From NCBI RefSeq assembly GCF_009695585.1, contig NZ_VUNR01000028.1:1-41740 (forward strand): a stretch of 41,740 nucleotides of DNA, written 5' to 3'. Shown here piece by piece: positions 16,214-24,069 of this stretch; the first letter of the stretch is position 1, and every line of letters begins with the position of its first letter. This DNA is from Anaerovibrio slackiae (GTDB lineage Bacteria > Bacillota > Negativicutes > Selenomonadales > Selenomonadaceae). Both the position numbers and the translations under genes were made by a program. The notes under the pieces were generated by a model. The model was not told the origin of the DNA. It ran no database searches and saw only the letters and a program-made list of their open reading frames with translations.

Positions 16214-17311
16214 ATGATACCATTTATAGACTTAGCAACTCAGCAAGAGAAAATCAAGCTTGATTTGGACAGGCGTATAGCGAATGTACTCGCTCATGGC
16301 AAGTATATTCTGGGGCCGGAGGTTAAAGAGCTGGAGGAGCTATTGGCTGATTATGTGGGAGTGAAGCACTGTATTGCCTGTGCCAATGGCACGGATGCCC
16401 TGCTGATTGCCTTGATGGGGTTGGGCATAGGTCGCGGTGATGAAGTTATTACCACTGCATTTACTTATGTGGCAACTGGTGAGGTCATTGCCAGGCTGGG
16501 AGCAACTCCGGTTTTTGTAGATATTGATGAGATGACGTATAACTTGGATCCTGCAAGGATAGAGGCGGCAATTACTGATAAGACAAAGGCGATTATGCCG
16601 GTGAGCCTCTATGGCCAGTGTGCTGATTTTGATGCTATCAATGCTGTGGCAGAAAAATATAATCTGCCTGTTGTTGAGGATGGAGCACAGAGCTTCGGTG
16701 CTACTTATAAGGGACGCCGCTCCTGCGGCTTGTCTACCATCGGTTGCACCAGCTTTTTCCCTACTAAGCCGCTGGGGTGCTATGGCGATGGTGGTGCGGT
16801 TTTTACCAATGATGATGAGCTGGCAAAGGCGATGGACATGATTCACAAGCATGGTCAGGACCGGCGGTATCACCATGTGCGTATGGGGCTGAACAGCCGT
16901 CTTGATACCTTGCAGGCAGCGGTGCTTCTGGCAAAGCTGGAAATCTTTGCTGACGAGGTCAGGCTGCGTGGTGAGATTGGTGCAAGGTACAGTGAAATGC
17001 TGGGAAATGTGCCGGGGATAATCGTGCCTTATATAGAGCCGCATAATACATCAGTATATGCACAGTATACGGTACGGGTGCAGGATAGGGAGGCCGTGCA
17101 GGAAAAATTGAAGGAAGCTGGTATACCTACTGCGGTGCATTATCCTATTCCACTGAATCAGCAGCCGATGTTTGATTATCTGCAGCAGGGAACCGGCAGT
17201 GTGCCTATTGCTGAAAAGGTGGCCAAGGAAGTTATGAGCCTGCCTATGAGTGCCTGGGTGAAGGATGAGGATATACGGGCTGTGGTTGAGAGCTTGTCTG
17301 CAAGGATATAA
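16214..17311 (+). CDS. wbpE: UDP-3-keto-GlcNAcA aminotransferase (DegT family, WbpE/WlbC-like)
   Basis: A 365-residue PLP enzyme beginning MIPFIDLATQQEKIKLDLDR, a typical WbpE/WlbC start. ACANGTDALLIALMGLGIG and VVEDGAQSFGATYKGRR are intact, and the Schiff-base Lys lies in SFFPTKPLGCYGDGGA. It aminates the C3 ketone made by the wbpB product, usually with glutamate as donor. AAAGGAG precedes the start. The gene is GC-richer than its neighbours and matches wbpA/B/I in composition, so the pathway genes were probably once contiguous and were split by insertion of wzy and rpn. Confidence 0.9.
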   Translation: MIPFIDLATQQEKIKLDLDRRIANVLAHGKYILGPEVKELEELLADYVGVKHCIACANGTDALLIALMGLGIGRGDEVITTAFTYVATGEVIARLGATPVFVDIDEMTYNLDPARIEAAITDKTKAIMPVSLYGQCADFDAINAVAEKYNLPVVEDGAQSFGATYKGRRSCGLSTIGCTSFFPTKPLGCYGDGGAVFTNDDELAKAMDMIHKHGQDRRYHHVRMGLNSRLDTLQAAVLLAKLEIFADEVRLRGEIGARYSEMLGNVPGIIVPYIEPHNTSVYAQYTVRVQDREAVQEKLKEAGIPTAVHYPIPLNQQPMFDYLQQGTGSVPIAEKVAKEVMSLPMSAWVKDEDIRAVVESLSARI

Positions 17312-17325
17312 CAAGGATATAAGAG

Positions 17326-17592
17326 ATGTTATTTAATTCATTTATTTTTATCTTGCTTTTTTTGCCAGCCACTTATTTTACCTGGCTGTTTATAACTAGA
17401 TGTGATAGACGGCTGGGGAAAGTTGCGTTGATATGTGCATCTTTAACTTTTTATGCATACTGGAATGTCCATTATGTGTGGCTGCTGCTGTTGTCTGTGG
17501 TGTTTAATTATTTGCTACATTGCCAATTGAGTCTGAGAGCCAGGGACAGGCTATCCAGGTGGCTGGTGTGCATGGGAATATCTGTTAAATAA
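17326..17592 (+). pseudogene. Truncated MBOAT O-acyltransferase remnant (AlgI-like N-terminus)
   Basis: The 88-residue frame starts MLFNSFIFILLFLPATYFTW and contains three membrane helices, the normal N-terminus of an AlgI-type MBOAT of about 470 residues. It stops at TAA 17590-17592, well before the catalytic His region. The next frame starts 14 bases later, in a different frame, as if a deletion of about 1.1 kb removed the rest of the MBOAT gene and the start of its partner. A protein this short cannot be an active acyltransferase. Confidence 0.8.
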
Positions 17593-17606
17593 TATTTTTT
17601 CTGCCT

Positions 17607-18611
17607 ATGTTCTTTGCCGTAATACTGCCAGCGATAAATGTGTGGCGGGTAGATGTAAATATGCAGTGGAATCATCCTTTTCATCCAGATGGGTATTACA
17701 TTGGTTTTAATGAGCGGCGGCAGAAAACAAATTACTTGGCTTCTCATGCGCCTTTACCTATAGATACGTTGTTTTTGGGCAGTAGCAGAACCACTTATAT
17801 AGATCCCGCCTGGACAGGTACGGACTATGGGTTTAATTATGGTGTGAGCAGCGGCAATTATAAGGATTATGAAAAGTATTTAAATTTTGCTCAGAGCTGT
17901 TCATCTAAAGAGATAAAGAATGTGTGGCTTGAGCTGTCTTTTTTTCAGCCCTTAGATGCTGGCAATGAAAAATTGGATAATGCAGATGACTGCATAAATG
18001 CTGCTGGAAGGCTGGATAGCAAATTTACCAATATTTTTAGCCATGATGCAATAGAATTAACACGCAAATCAGTGTTGCCATTAAATACTGATGAAATTGA
18101 AAGGCTTGTTGATGCATATAGGGTGCAAGGTGGAGATTTGCAGTCATATCGTGTGAAAGACAAGTTTTATGTTAATGATGAGGAAAAAAGTTCAGAAATT
18201 GCACGTCAATTAAAGGTTTATGATGATATGAAATTTTTTTGTCAATCCTATGATGAGAAATGTGCAATTCGATTAAAAAAACTGGCTTCGTCATTAGCAG
18301 GAAAGAATGTTGTCGTATATATGCCTCCTGTGACTACAGCATATCTGAACCAGGAGGCACGCTATGGACAGCTAAAGAACCATGAACGTTTTTTGCGTGA
18401 GGCAGTAGCTGCTTTTGGAGAGGTGTGGGATTTTGCGTATCCAAATGAGATTACAAATAATGAAGATAACTTTCAGGATGCGCATCATGCTAAAATAGTT
18501 ACTTTAGAAAAAATGATTACTATTATAAGAAATAGCACGCCGGAAGACAAATATAAATATTTAGTAAATAAACATAATCTGGATGATCATATTTATAGGT
18601 TTTATAAATGA
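17607..18611 (+). CDS. SGNH-like partner protein of an MBOAT acyltransferase (possibly 5' truncated)
   Basis: A 334-residue frame with one N-terminal hydrophobic segment and then an extracytoplasmic domain with LFLGSSRTTY near residue 55 and DAHHAK near residue 290, a Ser and Asp-x-x-His layout as in AlgJ/DltD-like acyltransfer partners. No ribosome site precedes ATG 17607, and the hydrophobic coding continues upstream to an in-frame stop at 17586, so the true 5' end may have been lost in the deletion that removed the MBOAT gene. It may be translated by coupling from the upstream remnant, but function without an MBOAT is doubtful. The family call is moderate. Confidence 0.6.
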   Translation: MFFAVILPAINVWRVDVNMQWNHPFHPDGYYIGFNERRQKTNYLASHAPLPIDTLFLGSSRTTYIDPAWTGTDYGFNYGVSSGNYKDYEKYLNFAQSCSSKEIKNVWLELSFFQPLDAGNEKLDNADDCINAAGRLDSKFTNIFSHDAIELTRKSVLPLNTDEIERLVDAYRVQGGDLQSYRVKDKFYVNDEEKSSEIARQLKVYDDMKFFCQSYDEKCAIRLKKLASSLAGKNVVVYMPPVTTAYLNQEARYGQLKNHERFLREAVAAFGEVWDFAYPNEITNNEDNFQDAHHAKIVTLEKMITIIRNSTPEDKYKYLVNKHNLDDHIYRFYK

Positions 18612-18682
18612 AAGAAAATGGATAGTTCATGCATTGTGAAAATCACTAGATAACTCATTTAAGCAATTAGGATAGTATTTAT

Positions 18683-20005
18683 TTGGGCAAGTTGGGATAT
18701 GTGGTTAAAGTGTTAGGATTCATAAAAAAACTAATTTTAAATGCATTAGCAGATACTAATTTTGTAAAGAGCTTTACCAAACTGATTTGTGGTACAGCGG
18801 GAGCGCAGGTGTTTACTGTAGTTACATTGCCTTTTTTAACGCATATGTATTCAGTAGAAAGCTTTGGCTTGCAGGCTGTATATGTCTCTATTACAGGGAT
18901 ACTTATCGTAATGGCATCCGGAAGATATGAATTAGCTATTTTATTGCCAGAAAAGGATGAGGATGCCTTTAGCCTAGTAGTGATGTCAATATTTTTATCA
19001 GTATTAGTATGCTTTGTTGCTGAAACGATAGTCATATTTTTTTCAAATAGCATAAATTTTGCCCTTAATGTCAGCGGTATTGTTGAGTGGCTGTATTTTA
19101 TGCCATTCACAATTATAGCAGGTCTTTCGTATAATGTCGGCTGTATTTGGCTGAACAGAATGAAAGCGTATAATATTATGCCAATGACGGGAATAATAAA
19201 TAGTGTGGGGAATTTTTGTGCATCATATAGTTACGGTTATATATATGATGCAGAGGCTAAAGGATTGCTGCTTAATACGATAGTAGGCCCATTATTAGGC
19301 GCAGGAGGCATATTTTGGTATTGCTGGAAAAAAGGCTGGCTTCCTCGTGGTATATCAATTGATTTGATAAAAAAACAAGCTGTACGGTATAAAAATTTTC
19401 CCCAGTTTTTGGTTGTAGGACATATGATAAATGTATTTTCTTTGCAACTACCAGTATTTTTGTTGCAAAGCTTGGCAGGTCAGCAGGTTGTAGGCTATTT
19501 TGCCATGGTGCAGAAATTTATGGTTATTCCTAGTTCATTAATCGGTTCAGCTATTGGTAATGTTTTTATGCGTGAGGCAAGTGAAGAATGGCGCATGTCA
19601 CATATATGCTGGGGCATTTATAAAAAAACATGTATCTTGTTGACCGGCATAGGAATCATTGTTTTTCCTATTATATTTGTAGCAGCGCCTGATGTGTTAC
19701 CGTATTTTTTAGGTGAAAAGTGGCGTATGTCAGGAGAATACATACGATATTTATGCCCTATGTTTTTCATGTCATTTATTGCAAGTCCTTTAAGCAGTAT
19801 GTTTGCTGTTGCAGAAAAGCTTAAATGGGATTTAATTATACAAGTGGTGCGTTGTGCGATGATTTATGGCGGCATGATGGCTGTATTTAGTATTAGTCAG
19901 ACAGGCGATGGAGCTGTCATAGGTTATGGTTTGGCGTTTTTTGTTTTTCATTTTTGGAATATGCTGATTACAATGAAATGGGCAAGGGGTGAGTCATATT
20001 TTTAA
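18683..20005 (+). CDS. wzx: Lipid-linked oligosaccharide flippase (Wzx)
   Basis: A 440-residue polytopic membrane protein with about 12 helices. The segment FTKLICGTAGAQVFTVVTLP near the start and SPLSSMFAVAEKLKWDL near residue 370 are typical of polysaccharide flippases. It moves undecaprenyl-linked repeat units across the inner membrane for Wzy. No ATG is found near the 5' end; TTG 18683 or GTG 18701 are possible starts, with TTAGGATAG upstream as a weak site. Strongly AT-rich, like wzy. Confidence 0.87.
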   Translation: MGKLGYVVKVLGFIKKLILNALADTNFVKSFTKLICGTAGAQVFTVVTLPFLTHMYSVESFGLQAVYVSITGILIVMASGRYELAILLPEKDEDAFSLVVMSIFLSVLVCFVAETIVIFFSNSINFALNVSGIVEWLYFMPFTIIAGLSYNVGCIWLNRMKAYNIMPMTGIINSVGNFCASYSYGYIYDAEAKGLLLNTIVGPLLGAGGIFWYCWKKGWLPRGISIDLIKKQAVRYKNFPQFLVVGHMINVFSLQLPVFLLQSLAGQQVVGYFAMVQKFMVIPSSLIGSAIGNVFMREASEEWRMSHICWGIYKKTCILLTGIGIIVFPIIFVAAPDVLPYFLGEKWRMSGEYIRYLCPMFFMSFIASPLSSMFAVAEKLKWDLIIQVVRCAMIYGGMMAVFSISQTGDGAVIGYGLAFFVFHFWNMLITMKWARGESYF

Positions 20006-20585
20006 GGGAATTATGCAAAGAATCAAACGCAGAATCTATACATATGATGAAGTGGGTATCTATCATGCTCATAGTGTGCAGTGCGTTGATGATAAAAAGG
20101 ATATAAAAATCTGTCATGTAAATTATGACAATATAAATGATGCATTATCATTTCAATCAAAACAATATATAAAATGCTTCAAAGAGTTTTTGGATAATGG
20201 AGATATCGGATATTATGCTTATCTTGGCGGTGAATGTGTGCATAGAACATGGACCAAGTCTAATGGTGTTGCTGCTATACATGCTTTTTATACTATTCCA
20301 TTGTCTTCCAATCAGATTTTTATACATTGGTGTGAAACCGCAAGTAGTGCAAGAGGTCATGGTATATATCCCAAGGTATTACACAGAGTTTGTAATGAAC
20401 ATCCCAGTGATGAGATATTAATTGCCGTAAATGAAAACAATTTAGCGTCAAGACGTGGTGTTGAAAAAGCAGGTTTTATTATTAAGGAGCGAATAAAAGT
20501 GTTAGTCGTTTTGGGAATAAAGCATATTAAGGTAGAAAATATAATACCTAATGTCCACTCGGGGGGGGCAAGGGCAACGAGATAA
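19989..20585 (+). CDS. GNAT-family N-acetyltransferase with a G8 run near the 3' end (phase-variable candidate)
   Basis: The protein is 198 residues from GTG 19989, or 190 from ATG 20013, which has AAGGGA just upstream. The GNAT acetyl-CoA loop is ARGHGIYPKVL and the closing motif is ENNLASRRGVEKAGF. The gene overlaps the wzx end if the GTG is used. Eight G at 20561-20568 come 17 bases before the present stop. With 9 G the frame would continue to TGA at 20639-20641, overlapping the next ATG; with 7 or 10 G it would end at about 20618. The likely role is acetylation of an amino sugar, as with WecD; no substrate is proven. Confidence 0.75.
   Translation: MSHIFKGIMQRIKRRIYTYDEVGIYHAHSVQCVDDKKDIKICHVNYDNINDALSFQSKQYIKCFKEFLDNGDIGYYAYLGGECVHRTWTKSNGVAAIHAFYTIPLSSNQIFIHWCETASSARGHGIYPKVLHRVCNEHPSDEILIAVNENNLASRRGVEKAGFIIKERIKVLVVLGIKHIKVENIIPNVHSGGARATR
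20561..20568 (+). repeat. G8 homopolymer run near the end of the GNAT gene
   Basis: Eight consecutive G occur in a strongly AT-rich gene. Run length decides which of three C-terminal tails is made and whether the stop overlaps the start of the formyltransferase gene. Confidence 0.9.
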
Positions 20586-20637
20586 TCTATTGTGGTGTAT
20601 TGTTTGTGCCCCAGCGTAGCTATGTGGAGGTTGCTGC

Positions 20638-21588
20638 ATGAACAAAAAACTCCGCATAGTTATAATTACCATGGGGCTGTCCTGTATTGTAAAGCCTTTG
20701 GTAGAATCACAGGATGAAGTGGTTGGGATTGTAGAATGTGCTCCTCGCAATGGAGTCAAGGCTGGATTGCTACGAGAATTTTTGGATTTTATCAAAAATA
20801 TTATAAAGTGGCATATGAATTTGAAAGGATATGCTAAACAAAAACGAATACCTTATATGCTTTTAGATAAAAATAATCATAACAATGTTTCGGAGATGAT
20901 CAAGGGCTTAAATCCAGATTTGATAGTGGTTTTTTCTATGTCGCAGTTATTAAGGGAAAATATTTTCTCCATTCCTAGATTGGGAACAATTAATTTACAT
21001 CCATCACTTCTACCGGCTTACAGAGGTCCTGATCCTACTATCTGGCAGTATGCTGATCTGATGCTGCATCCTGGTGTCACAGTACATTATATAGATGAAG
21101 GTGAGGATACCGGAGATGTTTTAGCTCAATCTGTTTGTGAGATTTCACTTGGCGAACCTTTGGAAAGATACAATCAAATCCTGCAATCTCATGGGGTTGT
21201 TTTGCTGAGGAATGTTATAGCGCAGCTGCGTGCAGGAAAAGCAAAGGGCAAAAAGCAAAGCCGGGAAAGCAGTACACCTCGGTCGAGACTTTTGAAACAA
21301 GGTGAGTCCAGGTGTTTTATTCAGTGGAAGCTTTGGTCTGTAAAAAGAATATGGCATATTTTACATGGATTGAATACACATTATGATTTCTTGGTGCCAC
21401 CGAAATTTACAGCTTTGGGTATGTCTTGGCGGATAGGTGATTGGGAGGAATGTAAAGAGAATCACATACCAGAAGATATTTATATAGAGAATGGAAAACG
21501 GTATATTGCGTGTAAAGATGGCCGTATAAGGTTATATATGAGGTTTTCCTTACGGAAATTATTACGCAATTTGCGTAAGCTTTTTTAG
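20638..21588 (+). CDS. Sugar N-formyltransferase (methionyl-tRNA formyltransferase fold)
   Basis: A 316-residue protein with the formyl-transferase core. INLHPSLLPAYRGPDPTIWQ carries the catalytic Asn-x-His, and IDEGEDTGDVLAQ the catalytic Asp. The family uses 10-formyl-tetrahydrofolate to formylate amino sugars on nucleotide carriers. Given the 4,6-dehydratase/aminotransferase pair in the locus, the likely substrate is a UDP-4-amino-4,6-dideoxy sugar. A true Met-tRNA formyltransferase is unlikely because of context and an atypical C-terminal domain. GGAGG lies 8 bases before the ATG. Confidence 0.83.
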   Translation: MNKKLRIVIITMGLSCIVKPLVESQDEVVGIVECAPRNGVKAGLLREFLDFIKNIIKWHMNLKGYAKQKRIPYMLLDKNNHNNVSEMIKGLNPDLIVVFSMSQLLRENIFSIPRLGTINLHPSLLPAYRGPDPTIWQYADLMLHPGVTVHYIDEGEDTGDVLAQSVCEISLGEPLERYNQILQSHGVVLLRNVIAQLRAGKAKGKKQSRESSTPRSRLLKQGESRCFIQWKLWSVKRIWHILHGLNTHYDFLVPPKFTALGMSWRIGDWEECKENHIPEDIYIENGKRYIACKDGRIRLYMRFSLRKLLRNLRKLF

Positions 21589-21615
21589 ATAGTGTATCAA
21601 AGGTAGGAGTTTATT

Positions 21616-22581
21616 GTGGATAATAAAGAAAAATATAGGCAATTATGCAAAAAAGAAACATCAATACCAATTTTTTCTAGAGACTGGTGGTTGGATGCGA
21701 CTGCTGGTGAAGATAATTGGGATGTTGTTCTTGTAGAAAAAGGTGGAGAAATATTTGCCTCTATGCCGTATATGGTTACTAAAAGGTATATATTTACATA
21801 TCTGTGCCAGCCAATTTTGACACAAAAATTGGGACCGTGGATAAAATATCCGCCAGGGCAGAAGTATGATAGAAAACTTGGGTATGAAAATGAAATATTA
21901 AAGACTTTAATAGAAAAGCTCCCAAAGGCAGATATTTTTTCGGCTTGTTTTGATTACAGTATTACGAATTGGCTGCCATTTTATTGGCAAGGTTTTGAGG
22001 AAACCACACTGTATACATATGTTATTGAGGATTTAAGTGATATTGAAAAGATATTTAAAGAAATGGCATCTGATATGCGCAAGAATATTCGCAAAGCAGA
22101 AAAAAGTGTGATAGTGAAAGAGTGTTTGGATATTGAGCTAGCATATTCACTTGCCCAAATGACATTTGATCGTCAAAATATGAAGATTCCATATACATTA
22201 GATTTGTTTAAGCAAATCAGTGAGGCATGTTTTGCTCATAATGCTGGAAAAATCTTTATAGCAGAGGATTCTGATGGAAATCAGCATGGTATGAGTTTTA
22301 TGGTGTATGACGAAAATTGTGCTTATTATTTAATCGGAGGAGGAAACCCGGAATATCGTAATAGTGCTGCCCAGGATTTGCTTATATGGCATATGATAAA
22401 AGAAGCAGCTAAACTTACTAAAAAATTTGATTTTGAAGGTACTATGCTGCCTATGGTTAATAAGACATTTAGAAGTTTCGGGACTATTCAGAAATCATAC
22501 CATTCGCTACAAAAAATCTATACAAAAAAATATAAAATATCTAAGCTATCGCAAAAGTTTTTGCAAGCATTGATGGAATAA
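21616..22581 (+). CDS. FemAB/GNAT_6-like aminoacyl- or acyltransferase
   Basis: A 321-residue protein resembling BioF2/GNAT_6 proteins related to FemAB peptidoglycan-bridge enzymes. SRDWWLDATAGEDNWDVVLV near the start and SDMRKNIRKAEKS near residue 150 are typical, as is the GGGNPEYRNSAAQDLLIWHM segment near residue 245. Members may transfer amino acids or acyl groups to sugars or glycans; the substrate here is unknown. The start is GTG with AGGAG 8 bases upstream. It sits between the formyltransferase and a deacetylase-like gene, together forming a decoration module. Confidence 0.72.
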   Translation: MDNKEKYRQLCKKETSIPIFSRDWWLDATAGEDNWDVVLVEKGGEIFASMPYMVTKRYIFTYLCQPILTQKLGPWIKYPPGQKYDRKLGYENEILKTLIEKLPKADIFSACFDYSITNWLPFYWQGFEETTLYTYVIEDLSDIEKIFKEMASDMRKNIRKAEKSVIVKECLDIELAYSLAQMTFDRQNMKIPYTLDLFKQISEACFAHNAGKIFIAEDSDGNQHGMSFMVYDENCAYYLIGGGNPEYRNSAAQDLLIWHMIKEAAKLTKKFDFEGTMLPMVNKTFRSFGTIQKSYHSLQKIYTKKYKISKLSQKFLQALME

Positions 22582-22649
22582 ATATGTTTTAGAGATGTTA
22601 AATCTATTTGAGAATATGCAAATTTTGCTGAAAAATCTGTGGAGGAAGA

Positions 22650-24032
22650 ATGATGGTAGTTATTCATACAAAAAACAATCATATTAAGGATAGAGAATAT
22701 ATATATGATGTTGTATTTAGTTATTTTTGGGGACTTGAATATGAGATTGTGTATGAAGAACGTGACAACCTTGCCCTTGAGGTAGAAGGCAATTACTTTT
22801 TTATAGATGACAGTTTCTTCCAAATGGATGAAAGTATTTGGTTAAAAGAGGAATCTTTGCCTAAGCAACCATTACAAAAGATTGAATTACCAGATGCTCT
22901 AAAAGATGCTGCAGTAGAAAAAATTTTGCCAGTAATTTATGGCAGGCAAGGCATCAAAGATATTTTTTCAGAAGATGGCAAGATGTGTTTCTTGGATATT
23001 TTTGGCTCGGCATTTTTTATGTTGACACGGTATGAGGAAGTTGTAAAAGATGATAAAGATGAGTATGACAGATTTCCAGCAAAAGCATCTCTTGCGTATC
23101 AAGAGGGATTTTTGGAACGTCCTATTATAAATGAGTATTTGGAAATTTTATGGCAATGGCTAAAGAGGTTTATTCCACAAATTCCAAGAAGCAGCAGAAC
23201 GTTTAATGTGATGGCAACTCATGATATTGATAATCCATTTTATTCTTTATGTTTAAATGGCTTGCAAAAACTTAAAACATTAGCTGGGGATTTAATAAAG
23301 CGGCATGATATATGTTTGTTTAAAAGAAAGTTTATATCATTTGTGGATGAGAAGCATGATGTTTTTGATAATGATTTATTAAATACCTTTGAGCTAATAA
23401 TGGATTTAAGTGACAAATATGGTATAAAAAGTAATTTTTATTTTATGACAGCCATGCATCGGAGTAAAATTGATGGCAATTATGATATTTTCTATAATCC
23501 GGTAGTAAAAATAATAAAAAACATCATTGCTAGAGGGCACTATATTGGGATTCATCCAGGTTATGGAAGTTATAACAATATAAATTTAGTACGAGATGAT
23601 ACAGATAAATTGCGTCAGATGTTAGAAGCAGAGTCTTTGCAAATAGAAAAATTTGGTGGCAGGCAACATTATTTATCGTGGCGTGCACCAATAACGTGGA
23701 AGGCATATGAAGAAGCTAATCTAGAATATGATGCTACTTTAAGTTATGCGGAGCATATAGGATTTCGTTGCGGCATATGCTATGAGTATCCTGTATATAA
23801 CGTTATCACTCAGGAAAGATATAAATTAAAAGAATATCCGTTAGAAATTATGGATTGTACCTTGTGGTATGATGATTTAATGAATTTGCCAATGTATGAT
23901 ATGTTGCCGCGTTGTACAGTATTGAAGGAACATTGTCGTAAATATGACGGAACTTTCGTTGTACTTTGGCATAATAGCAGTTTTGTAGAAAAATGGCATG
24001 TGGAATTGTATAAACAGCTATTGGAATTTTAA
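22650..24032 (+). CDS. Polysaccharide deacetylase-like (NodB-fold) protein
   Basis: A 460-residue protein. The N-terminal 190 residues do not match anything I recognise. From about residue 190 it looks like a NodB carbohydrate esterase: MATHDID (metal-binding Asp pair), GHYIGIHPGYGSY (His-x-x-x-His-like metal site), LSWRAP and a late Leu-Trp-His. No signal peptide is seen, so it probably works in the cytoplasm on a precursor or is not a classical wall deacetylase. The start has GGAGG upstream and tandem ATGs (22650/22653). Catalytic activity is an inference. Confidence 0.7.
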   Translation: MMVVIHTKNNHIKDREYIYDVVFSYFWGLEYEIVYEERDNLALEVEGNYFFIDDSFFQMDESIWLKEESLPKQPLQKIELPDALKDAAVEKILPVIYGRQGIKDIFSEDGKMCFLDIFGSAFFMLTRYEEVVKDDKDEYDRFPAKASLAYQEGFLERPIINEYLEILWQWLKRFIPQIPRSSRTFNVMATHDIDNPFYSLCLNGLQKLKTLAGDLIKRHDICLFKRKFISFVDEKHDVFDNDLLNTFELIMDLSDKYGIKSNFYFMTAMHRSKIDGNYDIFYNPVVKIIKNIIARGHYIGIHPGYGSYNNINLVRDDTDKLRQMLEAESLQIEKFGGRQHYLSWRAPITWKAYEEANLEYDATLSYAEHIGFRCGICYEYPVYNVITQERYKLKEYPLEIMDCTLWYDDLMNLPMYDMLPRCTVLKEHCRKYDGTFVVLWHNSSFVEKWHVELYKQLLEF

Positions 24033-24069
24033 CTTTTTTATTTTTAATGTAACAAAGGTGGAAAGAGAA

